Shown here: piece by piece, positions 1 through 5,573 of the stretch
Numbering within the stretch: position 1 is the first letter of the stretch
Layout of the letters: each line of letters begins with the position of its first letter
DNA from: Nitrospirota bacterium
Lineage (GTDB): Bacteria; Nitrospirota_A; Leptospirillia; Leptospirillales; Leptospirillaceae
Assembly (NCBI GenBank): GCA_021802325.1
Contig: JAKAAM010000050.1
Span: 1-6,313, forward strand
Length of the DNA stretch: 6,313 nucleotides
Direction: 5' to 3'
Translations under genes and position numbers: made by a program
The notes under the pieces: generated by a model
Told to the model about the DNA's origin: nothing
The model's input: only the letters and a program-made list of their open reading frames with translations
Database searches by the model: none

Positions 1-114
1 CATGGGCAACCTCGTTCTCTCCAAGGAAAAAGCTGACAGGATGAAGGTGTGGGATTCCCTCGAAGCCCTGTCCGAAAAGGGTGAGGTTCTCGAAGGAAAG
101 GTTATCAGCCGGAT
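1..114 (+). repeat. Left arm of perfect 114-bp inverted repeat (rpsA internal)
   Basis: Bases 1-114 are the exact reverse complement of 1656-1769: base i pairs with base 1770-i, and I found no mismatch. Both arms encode rpsA codons 97-133, so this is duplicated coding sequence and not a dedicated recombination site. Identity stops at base 115 (C here, where the other arm would require G). The arm touches the first base of the window, so its true length to the left is unknown. Confidence 0.95.
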
Positions 115-1348
115 CAAGGGCGGCATGACGGTCGACATCGGCCTCAAGGCCTTCCTCCCTGGCTCCCAGATCGACCTTCGTCCGGTTCGGGACATGGATC
201 GCCTTGTGGGGCAGCCCATCCAGGTCCGCATTATCAAGATGAACAAGAAGCGGGGGAATATTATTGTCTCTCGGCGTGTTCTTCTTGAAGAGTGGCGCGA
301 CCGGCGGAAGAAGCTGACCATGGAATCCTTGAAGGAGGGCGAAGTTCTTGAAGGAATTGTCAAGAACATCACCGACTACGGGGCCTTCATCGATCTCGGC
401 GGTGTTGACGGGCTTCTTCATATCACCGATATGTCATGGGGTCGGGTCTCGAGCCCACAGAACCTTATGGCCGTTGGTGACAAGATCAATGTGATGGTGT
501 TGAAGCATGACAAGGAGACAGGTCGCGTCTCCCTTGGTCTCAAACAGCTCAAGAGTGATCCCTGGAGCACGGTGGCTTCCCGTTATCCCGAAGGCTCGAA
601 GGTTCCGGCGAAGGTTGTGTCGATCACGGATTACGGCGCCTTCCTGGAAATTGAGCCGGGAGTCGAAGGCCTGATGCACATCACGGAGATGAGCTGGAAC
701 CATGAGGTCAAGCATCCGAGCAAGATCATGGCTGTCGGGGACACCGTCGAGGCCAAGGTTCTGAAGATCGACGAGAAGAACCGGAAGATTTCCCTCGGTC
801 TCAAACAGCTTGGCCCCAATCCCTGGGATCTCGTTGAAGATCGCTACCCGATCGGGACGATCGTCTCCGGAAAGGTCAAGAGCCTTACCGACTTTGGTGT
901 CTTTGTCGGTCTGGATGAAGGGATTGATGGATTGATTCATATTTCGGATCTTTCCTGGACCCGCCATGTTCGCCACCCCTCCGAAATGTTCAAGAAGGGA
1001 CAGAAGGTTGAGGCCATTGTCCTGAAAATTGAAAAGGAGCGTCAGCGCCTTTCCCTGGGGTACAAGCAGATGGCGTCCGATCCTTGGGAGACGGATATCC
1101 CCGAGCGCTTCCAGGTCGGTCAGTCCATGAAGGGCAAGGTCACAAAGGTTATGGATTTTGGCTTCTTCGTGGAAATCGCCGAGGGGGTTGAGGGCCTTGT
1201 TCATGTCAGTGAGGTCGACTTGCCCAACGGAGAGAGGCTTGATCAGCTTTTCCCGGTAGGAACCGAGCTTCAGGTCCGTATCGTGAAGGTCGACAAGGGC
1301 GAGCGAAAGATTGGCCTGTCGGTCAAAGGAGCGGATGAGGGGGCTTAA
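2..1348 (+). CDS. rpsA: 30S ribosomal protein S1, 3' part (codons 97 to stop)
   Basis: Ribosomal protein S1 binds mRNA on the small subunit and helps load leaders that are structured or have weak Shine-Dalgarno sites. This piece encodes 448 residues with five consecutive S1 (OB-fold) domains starting near residues 27, 113, 198, 285 and 373. Each opens with a G-x-x-x-x-G-x-V strand, and domains 3-5 carry the D-(Y/F)-G-(A/V)-F and G-(L)-(M/I/L)-H-I-(T/S) signatures. The first ATG, at base 2, is an internal methionine (residue 97) and not the true start. The missing N-terminus, with domain 1 and the first residues of domain 2, lies inverted at 2056-1656. Joined, the two give 544 residues and six S1 domains, close to the 557 of E. 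coli S1. The reading frame is clean to the TAA stop, with no internal damage. Whether the plus-strand gene continues intact to the left of the window cannot be seen. Confidence 0.93.
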   Translation: MGNLVLSKEKADRMKVWDSLEALSEKGEVLEGKVISRIKGGMTVDIGLKAFLPGSQIDLRPVRDMDRLVGQPIQVRIIKMNKKRGNIIVSRRVLLEEWRDRRKKLTMESLKEGEVLEGIVKNITDYGAFIDLGGVDGLLHITDMSWGRVSSPQNLMAVGDKINVMVLKHDKETGRVSLGLKQLKSDPWSTVASRYPEGSKVPAKVVSITDYGAFLEIEPGVEGLMHITEMSWNHEVKHPSKIMAVGDTVEAKVLKIDEKNRKISLGLKQLGPNPWDLVEDRYPIGTIVSGKVKSLTDFGVFVGLDEGIDGLIHISDLSWTRHVRHPSEMFKKGQKVEAIVLKIEKERQRLSLGYKQMASDPWETDIPERFQVGQSMKGKVTKVMDFGFFVEIAEGVEGLVHVSEVDLPNGERLDQLFPVGTELQVRIVKVDKGERKIGLSVKGADEGA

Positions 1349-1436
1349 CCCCTGAGATCCTGATTGCCCTGGCTTGTAGCCCGGACTTCCGGTCTCCTCG
1401 TACGGAAGGTAAATGGGACTGTGAGCGAGTTGTCTG

Positions 1437-1470
1437 GAGAGGGAAGGAGACTTCCCTCTCTCTCTTTTTT
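1437..1470 (+). terminator. Rho-independent terminator after rpsA
   Basis: A perfect 10-bp stem pairs GAGAGGGAAG (1437-1446) with CTTCCCTCTC (1451-1460) around a GAGA tetraloop. TCTC and six T residues (1465-1470) follow. This is a textbook intrinsic terminator for rpsA, 89 bases after its stop. It ends only 14 bases before the sppA start codon, leaving no room for a separate promoter, so sppA would depend on read-through or on a promoter upstream of the hairpin. A weaker 6-bp hairpin (CTTCCG 1386-1391 with CGGAAG 1403-1408) lies earlier in the 136-base gap. Nothing else is evident there. Confidence 0.8.
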
Positions 1471-1484
1471 CCTCGGGATATGGG

Positions 1485-1655
1485 ATGCTCTTCAAGAAGA
1501 TTTTTAGGGCTTTTTTTGTTATTGTGGTTGTCTTGGGTGTCCTTTTCGTTTTGGGGAGAGGTGCGGCCTTTTTCAGCCGCTCTGTTCCTCTTGTGGGCGG
1601 GGCCGAGATCGGAGTTGTTCGTATCTCGGGCGTCATTCTTTCCTCACGCAAGCCC
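1485..1655 (+). pseudogene. sppA: Signal peptide peptidase SppA, N-terminal 57 codons only
   Basis: SppA is a membrane-anchored serine protease that degrades cleaved signal peptides. The 57 residues seen begin M-L-F-K-K, run through a strongly hydrophobic membrane anchor (about residues 6-24) and reach the first beta strand, I-G-V-V-R-I-S-G-V-I-L-S-S, which matches the start of the SppA periplasmic domain. All catalytic residues lie further on and are absent. The gene breaks at about base 1655, where inverted rpsA sequence starts; past that point the frame reads 45 antisense codons to a stop near 1793. The ATG at 1485 fits the protein, while the nearby ATG at 1480 is in the wrong frame. The Shine-Dalgarno is weak (GGGATATGGG). 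The position right after rpsA suggests linked genes. The identification rests on a short N-terminus and is fairly, not fully, secure. Confidence 0.7.
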
Positions 1656-1769
1656 ATCCGGCTGATAACCTTTCCTTCGAGAACCTCACCCTTTTCGGAC
1701 AGGGCTTCGAGGGAATCCCACACCTTCATCCTGTCAGCTTTTTCCTTGGAGAGAACGAGGTTGCCCATG
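1656..1769 (-). repeat. Right arm of perfect 114-bp inverted repeat (rpsA internal)
   Basis: This is the exact reverse complement of bases 1-114. The left boundary, 1655|1656, is the junction with sppA. On the right the rpsA sequence continues beyond 1769 to the start codon, so the right end of the arm is set only by the window edge at base 1. The 1541 bases between the arms (115-1655) hold the rest of rpsA, the terminator and the sppA start. Confidence 0.95.
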
Positions 1770-2056
1770 GCATCTTCTCTCTCTTCGAGATAGACGCTGA
1801 TACGATCTCCAGGCTTCAGGCTCGCCGCTTCTTCCTCGGAGAATTCGGACTTGGCAATGTGCCCCTCCGACTTGTAGCCGATATCGACGACAACTTCGGT
1901 GGGGAGCACGGCGATGACCGTCCCATCCACAACGGCCCCTTCCTCAAAGTTCTGAAGGGTTTCCGAGTAGAGACGGTCCATCTCGTCGCGACCGAGATTT
2001 TCATCCTGGTCCACGACGGCTTCTTCTTTAAGATTGTTTTGGTTTGAAAGTGACAT
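1656..2056 (-). pseudogene. rpsA: 30S ribosomal protein S1, 5' part (codons 1-133), inverted
   Basis: The true N-terminus of S1 is here on the minus strand. It starts at ATG 2056-2054, ten bases after an AGGAGG (about 2067-2072), and has a typical acidic head followed by S1 domain 1 (residues about 40-106, G-x-x-V-D-G-T-V with V-V-V-D-I-G). The fragment ends 11 residues into domain 2, at residue 133, where identity with rpsA stops and sppA antisense sequence begins. Codons 97-133 duplicate the start of the plus-strand piece exactly and in the same frame. Read past the junction, the frame stays open through antisense sppA and antisense rpsA to base 434, which would make a nonsense tail. In an undisturbed genome this start should continue into the sequence at plus-strand 115-1348. 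Confidence 0.92.
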
Positions 2057-2110
2057 GCGAGTAGATCCTCCTGTTGCCAACACCGCTTTCCTACGGTATG
2101 GAATCTTTCT

Positions 2111-2139
2111 ATTCTAACGCGAACCCGATCGAAAGAAAA
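2111..2139 (-). promoter_or_regulatory. Probable rpsA promoter and leader
   Basis: The 133 bases between the TPR gene stop and the rpsA ATG hold, on the minus strand, a good -10 hexamer TAGAAT (2116-2111). A poor -35 candidate, TTTTCT (2139-2134), lies 17 bases upstream. Initiation near 2104 would give a leader of about 48 bases ending in AGGAGG. Further upstream, next to the TPR stop, CTTTCGGG and CCCGGAAG can pair (one G-U) around a GGGGCCCC-containing loop, but no T-run follows, so a terminator there is doubtful. No similarity to a known S1 autoregulatory leader is claimed. Confidence 0.45.
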
Positions 2140-2189
2140 GTCTTTTCCCCCGACATCACTCTTCCGGGGGGGCCCCTCTCCCGAAAGGC

Positions 2190-2918
2190 TCAATGGGGTC
2201 CTGTCAATGGGAGGCTTTGCCTCTTTGAGTTGGGGCTGGCCCCTAGAGCTCCCTCTGCCCTGCCCAAAACTCTTTCGGGATGAGCCAGCAAGGACCGAAG
2301 GGTGCGGGCCAGTGCCCGGGAGGGGTGGAGGGCGAGGGCCGACCGAAAGTTTTTTCTGGAATCGGCCAATTCTCCAATCCGGTAGTGGACGATCCCCAGA
2401 TAGGTCAGGATGAGGGGGTTCTCCGGGTGACGCTCCTGGGCCTCGTGGAGATAGATATGGGCCTCCTGGTAGTCTCCCCGGTCAATATCAATCTTTCCCA
2501 TGAGGGTTCGGAAGCCGCCAGGCCAATGGTCCCGGGAAACGATCCTCGAGGCATAGCCATAAGCGGAGCCGATCTCCCCCAAGGTGAGGTCGATCCTTGC
2601 GAGATTCAAAAGGATGCGGGGGTTGTCAGGGCTTTTGAGAAGGGCTTGCTGAAGAAGGGCCTCCGCCTCCCTTTTTTTCCCGCTTCTCACCAGGGCGACC
2701 GCCAGGTTATTCATAAGAGCCACATCGTCAGGAGAGCGGGCGAGCGCTTCTCGGTCCAGGCGCACGGCCTTCACCACGTCTCCGGAGAGAAGGGCTTGAT
2801 GGGCCTCCGCGGACAGGACACGGGAAGAGGGAGGTCCGGATGTCACGGCACAGGACGCCGCAAGAAGTCCCGGCAAAAAATACGCACCAGAAATCCTTGC
2901 CAGCTTCAGGACTTTCAC
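2190..2918 (-). CDS. TPR-repeat lipoprotein
   Basis: This encodes 242 residues. The start chosen is GTG 2918-2916, because AGGAAGGGG lies seven bases upstream (2934-2926) and the product then opens with a compact lipoprotein signal peptide: M-K-V-L-K-L, a hydrophobic core and L-A-A-S-C, with Cys23 as the predicted lipidated residue. The -3 Ala is a slightly unusual lipobox. From about residue 36 to 210 there are roughly five tetratricopeptide repeats in 34-residue steps, with the usual A-x-x-L and terminal Pro positions (P63, P97). TPR lipoproteins of this size act as scaffolds for envelope complexes such as outer-membrane assembly or type IV pili (PilF type). Which one applies here is not determinable. 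The last 25 residues or so are polar and repeat-free. The gene is upstream of rpsA in the same direction, but rpsA appears to have its own promoter. An ATG at 2954 is an alternative start lacking a good ribosome site. Confidence 0.82.
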   Translation of the reverse strand: MKVLKLARISGAYFLPGLLAASCAVTSGPPSSRVLSAEAHQALLSGDVVKAVRLDREALARSPDDVALMNNLAVALVRSGKKREAEALLQQALLKSPDNPRILLNLARIDLTLGEIGSAYGYASRIVSRDHWPGGFRTLMGKIDIDRGDYQEAHIYLHEAQERHPENPLILTYLGIVHYRIGELADSRKNFRSALALHPSRALARTLRSLLAHPERVLGRAEGALGASPNSKRQSLPLTGPH

Positions 2919-2979
2919 TAAAACACCCCTTCCTGCTACGATGTTTTCATTCATGACCCCATCCCGAGGATTGATCATC

Positions 2980-3744
2980 ATGCCCCCCGTCACCGCTCCA
3001 CGCCATATACGACTCTGGGAACCTCTGGCCCAAGGAGCCTACCGTCTCCGCATCTTCTTGCTGGCCATTCCCTTTCTTCTTGCCATGCTGGAAAACGCCC
3101 GCCACCCCTTCCCGTTATGGTCATTTCCCCATGACCTTTGGGGAGCCGCGACTCCCATCTTTCCCCTTGAACGAAAGCTGCTCATGCTCCCGGCACTGTG
3201 TCTCTATGGCGGAGGACTTTTCCTGCGCCTCTCGGCGTCGTCCATCCTCGGGACACGATCCGTCTGGAGCCGGGCACCCGAAGCCCGGGAACTTCACACC
3301 GAGGGGCTTTATGGGGTCGTCCGCCACCCCATCTATCTCGGGTCGGCCGGAATGATTCTCGCTCTTTCTCTCGTCTCCTCACCTCAAGGAGCCCTGCTTC
3401 TTCTCGGAATCGACATCCCCCTCCTCTTCTTGTTTTCCCGGATCGAAGAGAGAGAGGTCATGGCTCTCCACCCTGAGTATGGGAACTATCGGGAACGGGT
3501 TCCCGGGCTCCTTCCTCGATTCCCCCTTCCCCCCGGAACCCTTAGGGTCTTATGGAGAGCTCTGTGCCAAAATCATGGGCAGACTCTCCGATCGGAAGCC
3601 CTGAATGTGGCACTTCTGGGTGGATTTATCGCCTTTTGGGCCACGCCGAATCTTCACTTTTTCTGGGGAGGGGCGCTTCTCGGGCTTCTGGTGGCACTTT
3701 CGGCTCCCGTCTGGTGGAGAACCTCCGGAGGAAAGGATCCATGA
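2980..3744 (+). CDS. Membrane methyltransferase, isoprenylcysteine carboxyl methyltransferase (ICMT/PEMT) family
   Basis: This is an integral-membrane protein of 254 residues. The family signature is clear: G-L-Y-G-V-V-R-H-P-I-Y-L-G at residues 109-121, then E-E-R-E at 156-159 and Y-G-N-Y-R-E-R-V-P at 167-175. These form the SAM- and substrate-binding C-terminal core of ICMT/phospholipid methyltransferases. Hydrophobic spans lie near residues 23-37, 65-86, 120-152 and, beyond the core, 205-245; the last two-helix extension is additional to the minimal domain. The bacterial substrate is usually unknown (isoprenoid-like or lipid carboxylates or amines), so only SAM-dependent methyl transfer at the membrane is inferred. 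ATG 2980 is chosen because GAGGA sits nine bases upstream; in-frame ATGs at 2941 and 2956 lack a comparable site. The gene diverges from the TPR gene across 61 bases and overlaps the next gene by four bases (ATGA). Confidence 0.83.
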   Translation: MPPVTAPRHIRLWEPLAQGAYRLRIFLLAIPFLLAMLENARHPFPLWSFPHDLWGAATPIFPLERKLLMLPALCLYGGGLFLRLSASSILGTRSVWSRAPEARELHTEGLYGVVRHPIYLGSAGMILALSLVSSPQGALLLLGIDIPLLFLFSRIEEREVMALHPEYGNYRERVPGLLPRFPLPPGTLRVLWRALCQNHGQTLRSEALNVALLGGFIAFWATPNLHFFWGGALLGLLVALSAPVWWRTSGGKDP

Positions 3745-4559
3745 AACGTTTCGTCACCTTCACCTCGGATTTCGGCACAAGAGACTCCTATGTGGCCAGC
3801 GTCAAACTCAGGATTCTGTCCGGAGCGCCTCATTGTGAGGTGATCGATGTCACCCATGAGATTCCGTCCTTTTCACCGGCGTTGGCCCTTCCCCCCCTGG
3901 TCGACATCATCAGGGTCTCTCCCCCGGGAACCATTCATCTCTGTGTCGTGGATCCAGGGGTGGGAGGCACCCGACGGGCCCTGGCCGGGGAAGGGCAGAA
4001 CTTTTTCTTCATTCTTCCCGACAACGGATTGCCGTCACTTCTGACCGACTGGATCGAGGGACTTGAGTTCTATCATATGAACTCTCCGGAGATTTTTGGG
4101 GGAGAGGCCACCGCAACATTTCAGGGGAGGGACCTGTTTGCCCCGGCCGTCGTCGCCCTTGCTGCAGGGAGATTGATGCCAAAGAATATGGGCCCCCGGG
4201 TTGCCACGGAATCCCTGACCTCCTGGGGGGACGACCACGAGCCTTCCGACGGTCGTCTTCTGGCCTGGAACGTCGACCATTTCGGCAACATTCTTCTCGA
4301 CTACTATGCCCTTCTCCTTCCGGAAAAAGTGGACATATCACATGCCGGGACTGCGATTCCCTATGTCAGGAGATATCAGGAGGTCCCGAAAGGATCGCTG
4401 GGCTGTCTTGTCAATAGCTCGGGATGGCTGGAAATCTTCTGTCGGGAAGGTAGTGCCTCGAAAAAAACCGGAATCGGAATCGGCCAGCACATCGCGGCAA
4501 GGATCGAGGGGGGATCCGGGCGACGACTCCTGTCCACCGGCCAGAAGCCAGCCCCCTGA
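3741..4559 (+). CDS. SAM hydroxide adenosyltransferase (DUF62 family)
   Basis: This encodes 272 residues. DUF62 enzymes hydrolyse S-adenosylmethionine to adenosine and methionine and are relatives of fluorinase and chlorinase. Seen in order: T-F-T-S-D-F-G at 6-12, V-V-D-P-G-V-G-G-T-R-R at 69-79, P-D-N-G at 93-96, F-Q-G-R-D-L-F-A-P-A at 127-136 and D-H-F-G-N-I, typical of the C-terminal barrel that binds the adenine side. Asp71 and Arg78 keep the spacing of the Asp and Arg of the known Asp-Arg-His triad. The third member, the His of F-H-G-R-D, is Gln128 here. The start ATG 3741 overlaps the upstream methyltransferase stop (ATGA) and has GGAGG nine bases ahead (3727-3731), so the pair is almost certainly translated from one message. 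Length is normal for the family. The gene ends one base before the convergent lipoprotein gene. The true physiological role of DUF62 proteins is poorly understood. Confidence 0.88.
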   Translation: MKRFVTFTSDFGTRDSYVASVKLRILSGAPHCEVIDVTHEIPSFSPALALPPLVDIIRVSPPGTIHLCVVDPGVGGTRRALAGEGQNFFFILPDNGLPSLLTDWIEGLEFYHMNSPEIFGGEATATFQGRDLFAPAVVALAAGRLMPKNMGPRVATESLTSWGDDHEPSDGRLLAWNVDHFGNILLDYYALLLPEKVDISHAGTAIPYVRRYQEVPKGSLGCLVNSSGWLEIFCREGSASKKTGIGIGQHIAARIEGGSGRRLLSTGQKPAP

Positions 4560-4560
4560 A

Positions 4561-4968
4561 TTAGTGGTCTTTTTGCAGCTTGTAAGGAAAATTGTCGTAG
4601 TAATAGTCGGGCGGAAGATTTTGCAGAAGATCGGGAATCTGATCTCCGTCGATGGCCTCCCACGGCCCCTTGAGATCTTCCGAGCGATACCAGTGATCCT
4701 GATAGTACTGATAATAGACACCATCGCGCATATAAAGGGGGCGACTCGAGGTCAGAAAGATGTAGAGATTTGTCCGGGGAAGAAGAACCGGTGTGGACTG
4801 CCCTTCAAATCGGATCGGAGTCGGCTGGTCGTCCACAGAAATCGCCGATCCGGATCCATTATCCGATGTGCATCCGGTCGTTGCCAGCAAAGAACCTGCA
4901 AGGGCAAGAACAAGCGCCGATCCCTTGACTCCCGTCTTCAACCCGCCTAAAATTTTGCTCGTGTCCAC
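4561..4968 (-). CDS. Small aromatic-rich lipoprotein, function unknown
   Basis: This encodes 135 residues. The start is GTG 4968-4966, behind a strong AGGAAGGAGG; an overlapping ATG at 4972 is out of frame. The signal peptide runs to a lipobox-like A-T-T-G-C with Cys33 as the predicted lipid anchor, followed by a flexible Ser/Gly/Asp linker. The mature C-terminus (about 67-131) is dense in Tyr and Trp, including Y-Y-Q-Y-Y-Q-D-H-W-Y-R-S at 85-96 and G-P-W at 101-103, then an L-P-P-D-Y-Y-Y-D stretch. Small lipoproteins with a W-Y-R-S ... G-P-W module occur in environmental Gram-negative bacteria without assigned function, which is recalled resemblance and not proof. It is the last gene of the minus-strand cluster, 98 bases after the Fur-family gene, and converges on the DUF62 gene with one base between the stops. 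No Shine-Dalgarno or frame problem is seen. Confidence 0.78.
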   Translation of the reverse strand: MDTSKILGGLKTGVKGSALVLALAGSLLATTGCTSDNGSGSAISVDDQPTPIRFEGQSTPVLLPRTNLYIFLTSSRPLYMRDGVYYQYYQDHWYRSEDLKGPWEAIDGDQIPDLLQNLPPDYYYDNFPYKLQKDH

Positions 4969-5086
4969 ACATCCTCCTTCCTATCTGAAGCCTGTCCTTC
5001 TCATCATCGCCCTGCTGATTCTTCTCGGGGCCGGGCTCTATATTGCCTCCAGCGAGCTTCCCGCCTTCAAGCCTTTGGGGCCCTGA
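4961..5086 (+). CDS. Possible small single-span membrane protein, antisense to the fur-lipoprotein gap
   Basis: A 41-residue plus-strand frame starting at GTG 4961 contains one strong hydrophobic segment, P-V-L-L-I-I-A-L-L-I-L-L-G-A-G-L-Y-I-A, flanked by a Lys before it and a short polar tail. It fills the 98-base gap between two minus-strand genes and overlaps the start of one by eight bases and the end of the other by 20. Against it: there is no Shine-Dalgarno, it has a non-ATG start, and a pyrimidine-rich strand opposite a purine-rich leader yields hydrophobic codons by chance. The minus strand of the same gap holds a weak promoter-like pair (TTGAAG, then CAATAT near 5045-5040). It is listed as a candidate only. 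Confidence 0.2.
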   Translation: MSTHPPSYLKPVLLIIALLILLGAGLYIASSELPAFKPLGP

Positions 5087-5534
5087 GCCCCTTCTTCAGT
5101 TTGCTGTCCCGCTTTTGCTGACAGCTGAGACAAATTCCTTCAATATCGAAACGGTGCACCGTCTCTGCATATCCTTCCCGAAGAACCCTTTCGTCAATGG
5201 CAGGGACAATCGGACAGAAATCGATGTGGCGAACCTCTCCGCATACGCGACAGATGAGATGGTGATGGTGTCCGGCCATCCCCACGATATATCCATCCTC
5301 GCCCTCTTCCCGATGCATCCGCTCGAGAACACCCAGCCGGACAAAGAGATCAATCGTCCGGAAAAGCGTGGCCCGTCCGAGATCAGGATGCCGGTCCTCC
5401 ATCCTTTTTTGCAGATCAGCCACGGAAAAGATGCCGGGAAAGTGGATGAGTTCCTCCACAATGGCAGAGCGCTGAGGGGTCAGTCTGACCCCATGATGGG
5501 CAATCGTCCGTCGCATCTCCTCAACCGTATACAC
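5067..5534 (-). CDS. Fur-family metal-dependent transcriptional repressor
   Basis: This encodes 155 residues. Fur proteins are dimeric repressors that bind operator DNA when charged with Fe, Zn, Mn or Ni. The winged helix has R-L-T-P-Q-R at 17-22 and the recognition helix A-T-L-F-R-T at 55-60; the Tyr usual in A-T-V-Y-R-T is Phe58. The metal-binding hinge is H-H-H-H-L-I-C-R-V-C at 89-98, with His103, Cys107 and His127 further on. C-R-V-C (95-98) and C-L-S-C (135-138) form the structural zinc site. The His usually found just before the S-A-x-D-L helix is missing (Gly34-Ile35). The start is GTG 5534, six bases after AGGAGG; Met7 is a poorer alternative. It sits 39 bases after a lipoprotein gene that follows an RND permease, so it may control that cluster. 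Whether it is Fur, Zur or another subtype cannot be fixed. No clear Fur box was found nearby. Confidence 0.9.
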   Translation of the reverse strand: MYTVEEMRRTIAHHGVRLTPQRSAIVEELIHFPGIFSVADLQKRMEDRHPDLGRATLFRTIDLFVRLGVLERMHREEGEDGYIVGMAGHHHHLICRVCGEVRHIDFCPIVPAIDERVLREGYAETVHRFDIEGICLSCQQKRDSKLKKGLRAPKA

Positions 5535-5573
5535 GAATCTCCTCCTGCGCCTCCGTAAGGATGGGTCTTTTTC

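Noticed and set aside
1..1769. The inverted repeat as a transposon or insertion-sequence end pair.
   Set aside because: The arms are ordinary rpsA coding sequence, and there is no transposase or target-site duplication.
1485..1793. A 102-residue protein starting as SppA.
   Set aside because: Only the first 57 residues are SppA; the remainder is rpsA read antisense past the junction.
434..2056. A 540-residue minus-strand frame starting with S1 domain 1, which looks like an S1 fusion protein.
   Set aside because: After residue 133 it is simply the antisense of sppA and rpsA; the tail has no family resemblance and results from the inversion junction.
2161..2190. G/C-rich hairpin after the TPR gene as an intrinsic terminator.
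   Set aside because: A stem can form with one wobble pair, but no T-run follows it on the minus strand, so the evidence is too weak to list as a terminator.
2280..2921. A 213-residue plus-strand frame.
   Set aside because: It is antisense to the TPR lipoprotein, which has a clear start, signal peptide and repeats; the plus-strand product resembles nothing.
3552..3740. A 63-residue N-terminal extension of the DUF62 protein.
   Set aside because: It overlaps the methyltransferase out of frame; the ATG at 3741 with GGAGG and a family-typical N-terminus is the better start.
4306..4950. A 214-residue plus-strand frame.
   Set aside because: It overlaps the DUF62 gene in another frame and then runs antisense to the small lipoprotein; it is basic, low in hydrophobic structure and has no motif.
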